This document shows positions 1 through 11,636 of a DNA stretch of 64,000 bases, one piece after another; the stretch's first letter is position 1, and each line of letters begins with the position of its first letter. This DNA is from Cycas panzhihuaensis. Its lineage: Eukaryota; Cycadophyta. Location of the stretch: positions 182,721,741 through 182,785,740 of the forward strand of contig CM041465.1 of assembly GCA_023213395.1 (NCBI GenBank), read 5' to 3'. Under the pieces are notes generated by a model that ran no database searches, was not told the DNA's origin, and saw only the letters and a list, made by a program, of their open reading frames with translations. The position numbers and the translations under genes are program-made.

Positions 1-24
1 AAATGCCATACTTTATTATCAGAT

Positions 25-430
25 TTAAGAGCAAGATGCTTTTTCTTCCAAACAAGGAAGTACAGGATTTGACAGAAGTTTGTAGAGATCATTGCATCTG
101 ATCCATTTTCCAACAATTTTCCAGTCTTTTTTCATATCCAGGATGTGGCAATTCCCTTCTTCATCGAAAATGGTCCTCAGTCCCTTTTTGCTCAGTTGAG
201 AGACTGAAAGAAGATTCATCTTCAGGTCTGGTACATAGAGAACATTTCCAATTTTTCTTTCATTTCCATTTAGATTTAATGAAATGGTTCCAATCCCTTT
301 GATGTTAAGGGAGTACTTGTAACCCAGCTCCACGGACTTGTCCATATTGTATGGACTTATGGTTTGAAACCGCCTTCCCGACTAAGTCATGTGTTTAGAG
401 GCTCCTCGAATCTATGTACCAAATGTCTTT
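25..430 (-). pseudogene. pol: copia protease remnant and gag-pre-integrase domain
   Basis: Immediately downstream of gag on the minus strand, near 425-400, the frame reads WYIDS. This is the start of the copia aspartic-protease motif; the following residues are out of frame, so the catalytic loop is broken. From 345 to 25 a 106-residue open stretch contains NVLYVPDLKMNLLSVSQL, the conserved strand before the zinc-binding part of copia integrase. Integrase, RT and RNase H would lie left of base 1 and are not seen. Confidence 0.8.
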
Positions 431-503
431 GTCTTTCATTCCCATAACCAATCTTTGTATGAAGGCGCCTCTTCTTCTTCTTCTTCTTCTTCATCTTTTT
501 CTT

Positions 504-1400
504 TCAGTATCCGCCGATAGGTCTTTTTCCTTTGTAAATTTCATTTCGCCTTTGAGGACACCGATAAGGATAGTGTCCACTCCGTCCGCATGAAAGATAT
601 GTCGAAGACCCTACAATTGTTGGCGAAGTGTCCATTCCACGCTTGTAGCATATTCTATTTTCATCGCATCCTCGTCCTCGAATTTGACCGCCCCTCGACC
701 TCGAATCGACATTCTCGCTTGGTGCACGAAATTGTTGTCTCCCTCTTGCCCGAGATTCAACTGGATGCAAAAGCATCTTCTAGCTCATTATATTTTCGTA
801 TCTTTTGTTTCTCCGCTCCTGCCTTAATAGCGATCTGTCAATTCATCAAGTGTCAATTTATCTAACCTATCACTATCCGTGATAGTGTTAACAATGGTAT
901 CAAAGATTTGGGCGACCTTTGCATTACTATTTCTACAAGGTCTTGTTCGGATATCATTTCTCCAAAGACTCGGAAGATTATTTCTCACGTTGATGATTTT
1001 ATGCATAAATTCTTCCACGCCTGCTTTCTTTCATATGGAGTTTATACAACTCTTCTTTGAGTGTGATTATCCTTGCTTTATTCTTTTGACCATATAGGTT
1101 TTCTAAACATTTCCAGATTTCAGAGGTCCGGGTTCGCTTTTCAACATAGACAAGTACTAATCGAAATAGACATTTTTAGGGTGAGACTACCCATATTATT
1201 CCTTTCAATCCATCTCTTTAATTTATCATCACCAGCAGGAGGACGGGTTTCTTTTCCTTCAGCAATTTCCCAAGCGTCTTTCATCTTCAGAATGGTCTCC
1301 ATTTTGATTTTCCACACATGGTAATTTGAACCGGGTCGCTTTTCGAGATAGAGTAATGAGGGAGGAAGACATGATTTTCGAGTTGAAGGACCTGATTTAG
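504..1400 (-). pseudogene. gag: copia gag, frameshifted
   Basis: Capsid/nucleocapsid gene of element A, broken into several frames. The N-terminal part (about 1400-1200 on the minus strand) has the motif GSNYHVWKIKMETILK, typical of copia Gag. A middle piece reads EIWKCLENLYGQKNKA, and the segment at 1018-824 continues the UBN2-like domain. The C-terminal part (776-504) is Arg/Gly-rich and ends in a zinc-knuckle remnant, SCGRSGHYPYRC. There the first cysteine of the C-X2-C-X4-H-X4-C pattern is replaced by tyrosine, while the second Cys, the His and the last Cys remain. At least two frameshifts separate the pieces, so no full Gag can be made. Confidence 0.75.
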
Positions 1401-1860
1401 GGCTAGTCCGCATACAACGGATTCCGTGACAAAACCCTAGGTGTACTACCAAAATGAAGTGTACCTCAAAATGTAGGTTTTCAAGTCGCCTATGAGGATC
1501 TGAAGTCAGATTTTCGAAACTGCTTTCCAAATGAGAGAAATCGGCTCCAGAAGGAAAAATGGCGGCTAGGGCAGAAATTTAAATTTTGAGAAAAAACACT
1601 GGAAAATCTCAAAATAAACCTTCGATTTTGGATGCAAATCAAACGTATTTATAGTGTGAAGGATTTCAGACCAGAAATACCTGGATTTTTTTGAAAATCG
1701 AAGAGATTTTTGCTCTGGTTTCTCCAAAAACGCGCGGACTGGTTAGGGTCTGATTTGGGCTTGAAAACGGCCTCAAAATGCTTCACTCCAGAAGAGAAAT
1801 GTGTTCGGAGCCCTTCGATCTACCTCCCTGTAAATTTTTGTCTCGATCCGACACAGTTGA

Positions 1861-1905
1861 AAAAATGACGTCCGTACAGGTCCGTACAGGTCCGTACAAT
1901 TCCGT
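1861..1905. repeat. Four tandem 10-bp units in the leader
   Basis: Four consecutive units of the form TCCGTACAGG (last two diverged) lie in the leader of element A between the primer-binding site and gag. Each carries the palindrome GTAC. Related GTACG-rich stretches occur in the LTR at 44930-45120. A role in transcription or RNA structure is only a guess. Confidence 0.8.
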
Positions 1906-2003
1906 ACGATGGAGAATTTATGACGCTGACTGATAAATCTTCCTTCAACACTTGATAGGATTGATAAACAGAAGAATTCTTCTCAAGAGATGTCAGTTTG
2001 AGT

Positions 2004-2017
2004 ACCGCTCGATACCA
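2004..2017 (-). other. Primer-binding site (tRNA-Met type)
   Basis: The minus strand reads TGGTATCGAGCGGT directly after the LTR end. This resembles the TGGTATCAGAGC site complementary to the 3' end of initiator tRNA-Met used by most plant copia elements, with a small deletion or substitution. It fixes the LTR/internal boundary. Confidence 0.75.
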
Positions 2018-2194
2018 TGTTGACAAAACGCAGATCAGAAACAAATAGAGAAAGGAATGAGATGATTTTCTATTGAGATTCATTTACTTAAGTATACAAG
2101 AGTCATGAGTTGGTTACAACCACTAATGTAACCAATCATTTAGATGTTACCAAGTGGCATGATCTCATGAGAGCATTAAAGGGTTGGTCTAACA
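2018..2194 (-). repeat. 5' LTR of copia element A (177 bp)
   Basis: On the minus strand it starts TGTTAGACC and ends GTCAACA, giving the expected TG...CA ends with a TGTT/AACA inverted repeat, and it directly abuts the primer-binding site. It is short for a copia LTR. A TATA-like TTGTATACTT lies inside. The partner LTR is outside the window. Confidence 0.75.
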
Positions 2195-2222
2195 TGACCC
2201 CCTCTTCTGTCCTAGATAAAAC

Positions 2223-2360
2223 ATTATATCTTAACAGGCTATACTAGTTTTGGAAAATCATAGCTTGTGAAAACCCAAAAAGGCATAGGGGATAACCAAA
2301 CGGTATATAGAGACTTAGTAGATTAAGCTGCATATTTAAGAAAGAGGCTATTACTAAAAT
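2223..2360 (+). repeat. Fragment of copia C-type 3' untranslated region
   Basis: The sequence resembles 16040-16180, the stretch between the end of pol and the polypurine tract of element C (shared TATACTAGT-TTGGAAAAT and GAGACTTAG-AGA blocks, roughly three quarters identical by eye). It is therefore a stray piece of the same family in the same orientation. No coding sequence accompanies it. Confidence 0.6.
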
Positions 2361-3064
2361 AGAGAAAAAATAATCCTTCCTCAAACAACAAAACACTTGC
2401 AACAATAATACACCATATATTGATAGTTAAAAGCAAGTAAAAAAATGTTTCTCTATTGTGAAACTCTTATAAAGTAGAAGGATTGACTTTAATTTTAAAT
2501 ATTTGACAAATAATAACTTAAAAAATATACAAAAATGTGGTTTAAAATAATGGCCTTTGAATTATAATTCTAATAGTTCAAACAAAATCAAATTATGATA
2601 TTTATATCAAAATTTATAAACCTTTTAAGAAGAGTTTACTCCTAAGGTTTTTGGATTGCAAAAGTACCCTCTAATAAAATATAAGTAACTTTTTGCTCAA
2701 ATCTCTAATCAACCTAAAACTACTTCCATTCAAAAGTAGACAAAAGAACACTCAGAATAAAAAAAATTAAAAAATAAGGTCATTTAGATATTTACAGTTG
2801 AAGTTACGACTATTTAAAGTTGAGGTAGAAAAATTGCCTTTAAAATTAGTAACGAAAAATAGGTCAAAATTAAATTTGCTATAATTTTTTCTTGATTACC
2901 CCAAAATCTATAGTGTAAACACTTAAGTTTGTAGAATAGGTTATTTTATCTTTAATTTGTCATTGCTTCTTGAAAATTTTGGTGTTTATACTCTATTATA
3001 TATTTTCAAACCCTATTATTTACTTATAAGATGAGTGTTTATTGAAGAAAGTAAGAGAAACAAT
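2361..3064. other. Anonymous AT-rich DNA with one dispersed repeat
   Basis: No gene is visible. About 2450-2570 resembles 31760-31911 (shared AAAATAATGG-CTTTGAAT and flanking AT-rich blocks), so it belongs to some dispersed repeat. It may be degraded internal sequence of the minus-strand element whose LTR lies at 3079-3492, but no motif supports that. Confidence 0.5.
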
Positions 3065-3078
3065 GATCTAATACCAAA

Positions 3079-3492
3079 TGGTAGAAGTAGAATTAATCTA
3101 ATAACTGAAAAACACATGACAGGATCTTTATTCTCTGTATCCAACAAATATACATTCATTAAATATATTATGAATGCATTCAAATGAACATAATATGTGA
3201 ATAAGGATTAAAAATTGACTCTAAATCAAAATAATAAACAGATCAAAATAGTTGATGACTAATATAAAAGTTTGCTAGAGTTTTAACTCTCACAAAATAT
3301 ATGACGTCTCCAGTTGATGAGTGTAGACATGGCCTTAATTTATAGAGTGCTTAATGACTATCACATTATAATATGGTGAGTGTGGATTGGACTTCACATG
3401 CTTACACTTCATTGGACCTCATATTAAATACATCTCATTAGATAATTATGAGGCTAAAGTGAGATGATGATCCTTAATTAGGAAGTATAACA
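3079..3492 (-). repeat. Copia-type LTR with primer site
   Basis: On the minus strand the 414-bp block begins TGTTATACTTCC and ends TACCA. The primer-binding site TGGTATTAGATC (3076-3065) lies 2 bp beyond. A TATA box (CTATAAATTAAGG, core at 3344-3338) sits about 150 bp into the block, as expected for a U3 promoter. The internal region that should follow toward lower coordinates is not recognisable. The outer end is inferred from the TGTTA start only. Confidence 0.55.
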
Positions 3493-5790
3493 TTAAGTTA
3501 TAATTACACTTTTACACAAGAGTAGATGAAGTGGTTATTATATTTTAACAAGTTGCGTGTGGCTAAAATTATGTGTGATAATTATCTGTATGAATAAATA
3601 ATCATTATTATAACTAAGATTATAATAATATAAAACTAATGGGTCAAAATTATGATCTATGTATACGAAACTCTAAAGCATTAGTATGCAGGTTTAAAAT
3701 ATATTTTCATTACTAGAATAATTAGTTTGTAGTTAAAATGATTAGTGAGAAATATTTTTGTGGTTTAATACTAATTTTTATAACTGAAATACTTAGTGGC
3801 AATATTCTATTTAGCTAAAAAGTAGTGATAATATCTTGTGTGGAAAATACATGGATAATGTTAACAAAATTAATTGATAATTTATTTTTATAGATAAAAT
3901 TATATTTCCGCAGTAGACTTTATGTTGACACTTTGAATTTATGGCTAGAACTTAAGTCTGAGCTATGTGGGCATGATAAAATAACTTTATAGTATAAACC
4001 TTAGTTGATTACAGCTATTATTTTACTATAGAATGATTAATAAAGGAATAAATCATCCTTTACAATTATATTTTATGGTCAAATAAATAAAAAATGCATA
4101 TGATGATTATATTCATTGATGTATGTGTGATTATAGTGCAAGATGTTCTATATGATTTGTTAACATTCCCTATATTATATGAACTATGTAGACATGAACT
4201 TTGTGAATTGACTCATGTCAACAAATCTATGTAGAAGAAATTATAAAGTTAAAAATAAAAATAAAAACCATGTCCTATATTAAGAAGGTTGGTAATTAAG
4301 AAAGGCATATCATGGATGGATCATAGATAGGGGGTTTACCTTAATGCATACGTGATTATTCACCTTGGATTCTCTTTAGGGTTTGCATGTATGCTTATAA
4401 TAGAGTAATGCATGTCTTGCATAAGCCATGATGGCCTTTATAAGTTGAATATGATGGATTAGATCTAACAAAGAGATATAATGGATTAGATTATATGGAA
4501 GGCGCCCCAAGGCTAGAAATATGGACAAAGCTCCACGAGTCATAACTCTTTGTCTATAAGGTAGTGAGCTTTATCTCCCATTCCTTATTTATACCACTTG
4601 GTTAATGCATATCAATAATGATTCTAGGATAAGCCAAGCATCTCAATGATGTTTTTTTGGGAACTCCTGCAAGGTGGACGATTACTATGTAGAGTTAATC
4701 CCATACCCAAAAATGAGGCTCGAATACCATTTCCATGTAGGCATTGTAGAACATACTACCTAATGGGCATGGGTTGTTATAGAGGGTGGAAGTAGTAACA
4801 CAAGAGGGAGGCCACTTATTTTGGCAATGTGTTTGTTAGGTGTAATGTGCATAGAGATGCATAATGATAGCTCTTAGAGACCATATTTGTATCTTTTGCA
4901 TTCTTGCAAGTTTAATAAAAAGCACTATATCCCTAATTATTGTGATTTCTATGTTTGATTTGATGTAGTAAATAATAAATGAATGTTAATGTATCCTTAC
5001 AATTATGTTGGGGTAGAGAGGAGATTTGTAATATCCTTTATCTTAGGATCCTCTAAAGTTTCAACTATTATACCAACAACCTCTTATATCATATGTGTCT
5101 ATTGCATAAGTGTGGTACCATTTCTACTTATGTTTCTACATGATCATTTTTATATTTCCTTTCATTTGGTATTAGTTGCTATCATATTGCACATCTTCTT
5201 GATATCTACCTGATATTTGTCTAACTTTAATTCTACTATTTTTACTCAAAGTGCCTCTACTTCAAACATATCCACCTATTGAGCTCCATCATCTTTAGAC
5301 ATGATAATAGTATATTACATAATTATTAAAAAGTAATATTCTCTTAATGAGGGTTAACTTCATTGCTTATTTGTGTCTTAAATTTCAAAGATATGTCCTT
5401 TAATTTAATTATGATCATCTAATGGATGCTTTTGTATCCTTTCTATTTTAAATGTTTTGTCTTGGAATCCATTTGGGAATCTAGTGTATATAGTCTACTA
5501 TCAAAATCCATTGTGGATTCTTCTTAGTGTTGTCTTATTTTTTTAGTGGCCTTACCATATCTTTATTACCTTACTACTTATAAAGTTGAATTAGAAATTA
5601 TGACTTTATACTATCCCATGTAAAAGTATCTACTTCCAAATATTTATATCAAGTTAATGTACAACTTCTAAAGATTCCCAAAAATCTTCTTTTAAGATCC
5701 ACATGGTTTGCAATACCTCTTATCTAAAGAAGCTTCCTAGATAATGTCAATTGGTTAGATAGTCCTCCTATGCCATAAAAAAAAAAATAT
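3493..5790. other. Gene-free AT-rich DNA
   Basis: About 2.3 kb without recognisable coding, structural RNA or clear repeat structure. The longest open frame (4983-5213, plus) encodes a 76-residue hydrophobic string of the kind AT-rich DNA gives by chance. No retroelement motif was found on either strand. Confidence 0.5.
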
Positions 5791-6221
5791 TGAATGCATT
5801 ATCATTTTTATATGCAAATTCTAAATTCATGGTCTCTATTATATGAGACAAAGTGTTTTTCCTTATCGTTCTTAGTGTTTTATAATACAATATATTTTCT
5901 CATCTTGTTTTTCAATGATAGAGGCATGATAATTATTAATAGATTAGTGTTACAAAGTTTTGTCAAATCTCCCTTAAATAATGTGCCAAATATTGAACAA
6001 GAATCAAATTTTTTAACATGTGCCCTAGGAACTTCCTTTTTCCTATCTTCATTATGGTGTTGGCCCATTTCTCTAAGTTATTCACTATCTTCTCTTTTTG
6101 AGTCTATTATATATTCCTTGGCAATTATATCATCTATAGGGATGCTTTCAAAATCTAGATATTTTGAATGAAAAATTTTATGGATTATATTAGTACTCAC
6201 TTTTGTTAGAAATGTCAATTT
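5791..6221 (-). other. Probable internal start of a minus-strand LTR element
   Basis: This lies just downstream (minus strand) of the primer-binding site at 6232-6222. A 62-codon open stretch, 6068-5880, is charged at its start (GQHHNEDRKKEVPRAHVKK) but matches no Gag motif I recognise. It is retroelement leader or diverged gag by position only. Confidence 0.35.
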
Positions 6222-6234
6222 ACTTTGATACCAA

Positions 6235-6261
6235 ATTAGTATTTAGAGTATAACATAATAG

Positions 6262-6360
<99 letters not shown>

Positions 6361-6765
6361 CTGAATTAACTCATGAAGATATGTATACATATAAAGAAAT
6401 ATTAATAACAAAAATAGAAACATGTATAAGTAAATATCACTACAAGAAAGATAACAAATTTATATGTAAAAAAATCTAATGTGGGAAAAACTATGAGAAA
6501 AGGTGGTGTTTGGGGCTCTTTTATGAACATAATAAATACATCTCCTTTCTCAAGTTCTTAAGTGTTGTGTGTATATATTAATATCAAAATTCACCTCATG
6601 AGTAGCCTATAATTTCTCTTTGAGTTGTTATATTATCTAATAGTATATTTACATGAATAAATATGCATGTCGCATATCTCAATTTATGTGATTGGTGGAA
6701 TTATGTATGTGTCCATCTCGTTAATATTAAATATCACATATGTGATTATATCACATATTCTAACA
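6235..6765 (-). repeat. LTR with primer site on one side and polypurine tract on the other
   Basis: On the minus strand it starts TGTTAGAATATGTG at 6765, directly after a polypurine tract (TTAAGGGAGGA, 6776-6766). It ends near 6235 beside a primer-binding site TGGTATCAAAG (6232-6222). A normal LTR has internal sequence on one side only; this one has a 3'-type signal upstream and a 5'-type signal downstream. The block holds a long TA microsatellite. The final CA is not preserved, so the inner edge is approximate. Confidence 0.55.
6266..6357. repeat. (TA)n microsatellite
   Basis: An almost pure run of about 45 TA units inside the LTR at 6235-6765. Likely unstable in length; assembly length may be unreliable. 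Confidence 0.95.
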
Positions 6766-6776
6766 TCCTCCCTTAA

Positions 6777-7865
6777 TGCTTAATGTCTTTAATTTTTTTT
6801 GTCTTCATATTTTCTATTAGATCCTATAACTTGTATTTGTATTATCACCCATAACTTGTAATCATCGTATCATCCATCAGGTTTGTCTCCTGTAAGCATT
6901 AACATATATACCTATGTATAAACCTGTATGTAATCATTTATGTACCTGAGTGATTAACTATAAACATACAACTTATAAATAGAAGCCATCATTATTAATA
7001 TCAATATTAACTAATATATGAAGTACTTTCTTAGACATCTTCATATCTTCACTTGTAAAGTTGTTGTTAATCATTAGTTAACCAATCATCAACAATTTGA
7101 ATAACTAAATTGATTACTAAGTCCATATAAAACAATAATAATCTATCAAAATATATGGATAACTAGCGCTTAAAATTACTAATTTTCTAGGTAATTATTT
7201 CAAATACATGGTTCATTAACATTCAAAATGCTTGTTATAATAGTAGTATAATCTTGTCTTTTACATATGAATTAGAATAACATAATCAAGTGTGTTGTGC
7301 AAAAGTAGCCTGTGAAACTTTTATTTGCCTCTAATAAATACGATTTCTTTCTGTGCTTCCTCATTTACATATTTTTATAACTTCTTTTGGTAACCATTAA
7401 AACATCATCATCAACTCAATATCCAAAATATACTAACTTTGGGAACAAGCTAAACTACTTGGCTAAGACAAGTTAATTGTAACAAAATAATATTAATATA
7501 TGTTTCTATGCCTCTTATCATATATGTTTAGTTAGATTTCTCATTAACAAATACTTTCTTCTTTCAGTTGGATAAGCTCAATAACTTATTATTAATTGGA
7601 TAACATCAATAGATAATTTGGTATGTCAAATAAACAAACACACAAGACTTCTCTTCTTGTCTTATTAATAGGTGGAATTCTCTTATCAACATTTTATCTT
7701 TTCAATATCAAATCAATTGGGCCCTTTAAGAAGATTCTGTGGTGTCATTAATCATTAATATAGGTGTCATATGCCATTCATTCATTTAAAATCTATTCAA
7801 ATAAATTAGGTAATCTATTTAGTTATTTAGTATTGTGTACTTATACTAAACCAAATGTTAAAATT
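6777..7865 (-). other. 3' internal region of a minus-strand LTR element, non-coding
   Basis: This lies upstream (minus sense) of the polypurine tract at 6776-6766. About 7040-7470 resembles 45350-45610, which also sits just inside a polypurine tract (shared blocks GGTAACTAGC, TCTAGGTAAT, ATTCATTA and GGGAACAAG). Both therefore seem to be 3' untranslated sequence of related elements. No intact coding frame or diagnostic protein motif was found in the rest. Confidence 0.45.
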
Positions 7866-8062
7866 TCAAGGGGAATTTTTTATGTCTAGTATATCAACAA
7901 ATATATACACCCAATAAATAACTTAACTAGGTTCTTATTTTATAATAAAATGGGTGATCACATATTATCATAATATGAAATATATGGTAACAAAATATAC
8001 AATAAAATATATATAAGAAAATATACAATAAAATATGTAAGGTATACCGTGTGGGTGTTATA
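7866..8062 (-). repeat. 3' LTR start of chromodomain gypsy B (truncated)
   Basis: On the minus strand it begins TATAACACCC, a one-base variant of the TGTAACACCC start common in plant gypsy LTRs. It follows a purine tract (AAAAGAGGAGAAG, about 8075-8063). About 200 bp align with the outer end of the gypsy LTR at 23240-23418. Beyond 7866 the similarity stops, so the rest of this LTR is lost or replaced. Confidence 0.7.
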
Positions 8063-8109
8063 CTTCTCCTCTTTTAAAAAGGAGCATCATCTCTGATGTA
8101 ACCATATCA

Positions 8110-9002
8110 TATGAATATTTAAGAATATAGTTGTTGTAGTGCATCTTCAAGCTCCTAGATAGCTTCATCTAGTTACAAGTGTTCCCATTGGACCCTAACT
8201 TGTTTGATGGCTCAATTTTATAAAATATTAATCTTTTGATTAAATATATAAATAAATTATACTCGAAACTATGTCTCTAGCTCCACCTAAGTAGTAGATC
8301 AATTAACAATATTGTTATAATCATACACATACTTTTTTAATAATGAAATATGGAGTACATCGTTCACGTTTAGACTATGTGGTAATTCAAGTCTATATAC
8401 AACATGCCCTATCCTTTCTAAGATTTTAAATAGCTTGTAATATCTCATAATAAGATGTTTGCATTTATCTAATTTTAAAGCACTTCATTTTGGTTTAAAA
8501 TAGAGGAACATATAACTTCCAACTTTAAACTCTTTTGCTTTTCTCTTTATATTGAAATAACACTTGTATTGATCTTGTGCTAGTTTGAGGTTCTTCTTTA
8601 TGCTTATGACTTGTTCTTCTATTTCTTATAATATCTTTGGACTGATAATATATTTGTCCTCTAGATTTTTACAACTCCATAGAGTGTTGCACATTTGTCG
8701 CTGCAAGTCTTTAAGTGGATTCATAGCAATAGATGGAGGATGGATATTATTATAGGCAATCTCTTCTAAATATAAATAGTCTTTCTATTTAGACGGTTGC
8801 TCTATGTCATACATTCATATTATATATATTAACACTTGACTGACTCATTTTATTTGCCCATTTATTTTAAGATGATAAGATATTTTGAATTTCAATTTCG
8901 TACCTAATTTTTTGAATTGTTTGTGCCAAAGTATAGATGTGAACTTTATCTTTGTAAAAAAAATTATTACTTTTGTTATTTCATAGAGTTGCACTTCAAG
9001 GT
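8110..9002 (-). pseudogene. pol: Ty3/gypsy integrase C-terminus and chromodomain, broken
   Basis: Translating the minus strand from 9000 downward gives, with stops, integrase core residues around FTSILW and LGTKLKF (the usual next motif, HPQTDGQ, survives as HLKINGQ). The GPY/F-side segment follows (FKPKWSALKLD, GHVVYRLELP, VLHISLLKK, about 8620-8330). Last comes a chromodomain-like VQWEHL...DEAI.ELEDAL at about 8210-8115. This is the 3' end of a chromovirus-type gypsy. The upstream part is cut off at about 9003 by copia element C. Many stops make it non-functional. Confidence 0.8.
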
Positions 9003-9281
9003 CATTAGATTAATTAAATAAAGATAATTTTAGGTTAGTTAAGTCATATAGTTAAATATAATTTTATTTATATTTAAATGTAATTTTGGGTTCATGTTAT
9101 TAGGCAGAAAACTCCTTTAGAAACCCTAATATATATCCTCCATTATATAAGACTAAATGCGAACAGGAAAATCATAATTCTCAACTCTCACTTTTGATCT
9201 TAATCATTTTCTCTATTTTGCTCTTTTTGTATGTCATTATTTTAATGTAGTGGATTATGTCACTAAATCCCTCACCCAACA
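9003..9281 (+). repeat. 5' LTR of copia C
   Basis: Aligns with 16380-16676 over almost its whole length (shared GTTAAATGTAATTT-type, CATTATATAAGA and CACTCACCCAACA-like blocks). It ends CACCCAACA at 9281, 2 bp before the primer site. The expected TGTTAATGC start is not preserved, so the left edge is approximate. CATTATATAAGAC is the likely TATA box. Confidence 0.8.
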
Positions 9282-9283
9282 AC

Positions 9284-9296
9284 TGGTATTAGAGCC
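9284..9296 (+). other. Primer-binding site of copia C
   Basis: TGGTATTAGAGCC begins 2 bp after the LTR end and differs from the initiator tRNA-Met site TGGTATCAGAGCC by one transition. Confidence 0.85.
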
Positions 9297-11636
9297 ATTA
9301 TTGACTACATTTCTCAACTAGGCTTACACGAAGCCATTGATGACTCTTACTCATAATTTATATAAGGTTGATGGCTCATTTGAGAACTTTATTTTATATT
9401 AGAGAGCTTTAAATTTTATTATTTTACATGTTAATATATTTTCCATATGAGTAGAATTGTAGAGGTGAAAAGGACTAATTTTTTAAGTCATTTGACTACT
9501 AAAACAACTCTAGATTGCATTGAAAACCTAGAATTTTGTGAAAAATTTAATAGTTTTAAATTTTCATAAAATTTGATGTGTAGGGTTACCCATCTAAGAG
9601 GAGAAATTTTATCTTCTAGATCATCTTTAGATTCAGCCTGTAATAGCCAATTTTGACTCAAACTTAATTTTTGTCTATATAGATGATCTACCACTAATTT
9701 CTTTAAATCTGATTAATTTCTGCTAAAATTTGTTGAGGGTTTTAGTAGATCCAGGCAAAACATCTATTTTAGATCTAGTATCATTAAATTTTATTAAGTG
9801 AAACTTTTCCTTAAAAATATCTAAACTCGCAGATGGATGACCTATGACATTTTTCTTAGTGAAATTCTTTAAATCTGAGGTGATAATCTAAATTTTTAAA
9901 AAGGGATTTAGTATATTTTTGTTTCAGGAGTATTTTGAGACCAATTTTATCAAAACTTTTTCATTGGTTGATGAGAATTTTTAAGTTTTATAGTCAGTGT
10001 TAAATTTGTCTATTTAACCCCACAAAAAATATTTAAAGGAAATTTTAGGTAATTTCTTAACTATTTGTTGAGCTACTGCAGAAGGAAAATTTGATGTACG
10101 CATTAAAATAAAGATTTTGACACAATGAAGTTTGGATTCTAAAACAACAAATCTAGTAAAATTTTATTTTTGTACTTTTTTTTGTCAAATTTTTTTGGTG
10201 CCTTTTCAAAAATTTAAATTCACTATTCTATAAGAAACATCATTTTAAGCACTTTTTTCTTCTGTTACAAATTTAAATTCTATCATCTAAGCCTCCATGT
10301 TTATAATTTTTATAAAATTTTATCTATTTATTATCATTTATAAATTTTATAAAATAAAATAACAAAATAGGGCAAATTAGCATGCTTCTAGATTTAGAAA
10401 AATCATCATTTTGGTGGCAGGTTGATCTGTTTTTAAACCTTTTATGACTTTTGTATTAAAAGTTTTAAAATTACATTTAGTGGCATTGTACCAAAGTAAG
10501 GAAAACCTTAGATCAGAAGTAACATTTAGTTCCCCTACTAAATCTAACATGCTCTTTCTATTTCCACACATGGTATAAAACAAACACATAAAGCAGTAGT
10601 AGCAACAAGCAAGCATGGAAGGTGAGTAGGTATTTAGAATCTTTCTATTTCAGTTTTTAGTTTAAGTTCAAGTTATTCAAAAATAACTTACACTCATTCC
10701 TAAAAGGAATCTCATTCAAACATCTTATACCGCCAGTTCTTAACCTATGTACACACTCACCTTAGTTGAAATAGACCATGATTGGTTGAAGTCCAGGCTT
10801 TAAGGGAGATGTGGGTTTCATACTGGGTTTGGTCTTAATCAAAATAGTGGTAGAGAGATAGATTAGCCATATGTACAGCTTCCAATCAAGGATAATCCTA
10901 ATAACCACCTGAGAAAACAGAAAACTCTAATCAAGATTAAAATATAGTTAGTCCAATGTCTGTTAAAGCCATGGAATATGAACATACCACTTTTCAAGGT
11001 TAGGTATATCATTACTCATCAGTGAATAGGGTGAGAACTTGTAGTACCTATGGTCTATGTTGTCTTGACAATGGTATAGGTATCACGGATGAAGGCCCTA
11101 ATACATATACTAGAAGCCCCTTAGGCATTGACTCCTCAACTACTTTGGACTTAAGATAAAGATTTGGGTTTAAGCACATGTCCTATATTACACTTAGTTT
11201 TTAGTCGTGTGCTCCTATATGTCAGCTTCTACATAGGTATAATCTTGATTATATGATCACATAACATATCATTTATTTTTGTGATCCTTATATTTCTATT
11301 TATATATATCATCAAATCCTATTGTATCAAGAGTATTTACCATAAGTATCGGTGGCCTATTATCATTGCTTGCTATTTAATCATATTCTCCCTAATGTGT
11401 GAAGTGTATCATCCACATGTGTTAATGGCATTTTATTTACTATTTCTTCACTTTATCATTTTTACTATATCTTCTCAGTTTAAGTAGAATGTAAACTGCA
11501 TCTTAAAAGGGAAAGATAATTGGGATCTATGGTATACTAGAGTCAAGAACACTGTTAAGCATAAAGGCCTTTAGAGAGCTATCTTCAACTTACACTTGTC
11601 ATCCTTGTGATAATAATAGCACCTACCTTAGGAGGA
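9297..11636 (+). other. Leader region of copia C
   Basis: About 2.3 kb between primer site and the first recognisable Gag. No convincing coding sequence is seen. A stretch near 9333-9440 (MTLTHNLYKVDGSFENF before the first stop) faintly resembles a Gag N-terminus. The 79-codon open stretch on the minus strand at 10377-10616 is likely chance. A long leader recurs in elements F and H. Confidence 0.5.

Larger units (their letters stand above)
1..2194 (-). mobile_element. Ty1/copia element A, 5' part
   Basis: Minus-strand copia retrotransposon whose 3' half lies beyond the left edge of the window. Read on the minus strand, the order is LTR (2194-2018), primer-binding site, short leader, gag, CCHC-like knuckle, protease motif and gag-pre-integrase domain. 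All coding parts carry frameshifts or stops, so it is a dead copy. Family assignment rests on the domain order and on an LTR bounded by TGTT and AACA beside a tRNA-Met-type primer site. No second LTR or target duplication is visible. Confidence 0.85.

Noticed and set aside
5794-6171. 125-codon plus-strand frame with hydrophobic stretches
   Set aside because: It is antisense to the probable start of a minus-strand element, has AT-driven composition and no motif.
6220-6423. 67-codon frame on the minus strand with a Tyr-Ile repeat
   Set aside because: It is the TA microsatellite within an LTR.
10377-10640. Possible small spliced gene (GGTGAGT and a pyrimidine tract with CAG at about 10620-10660)
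   Set aside because: The splice-like signals lie in a retroelement leader and no exon-like frame joins across them.
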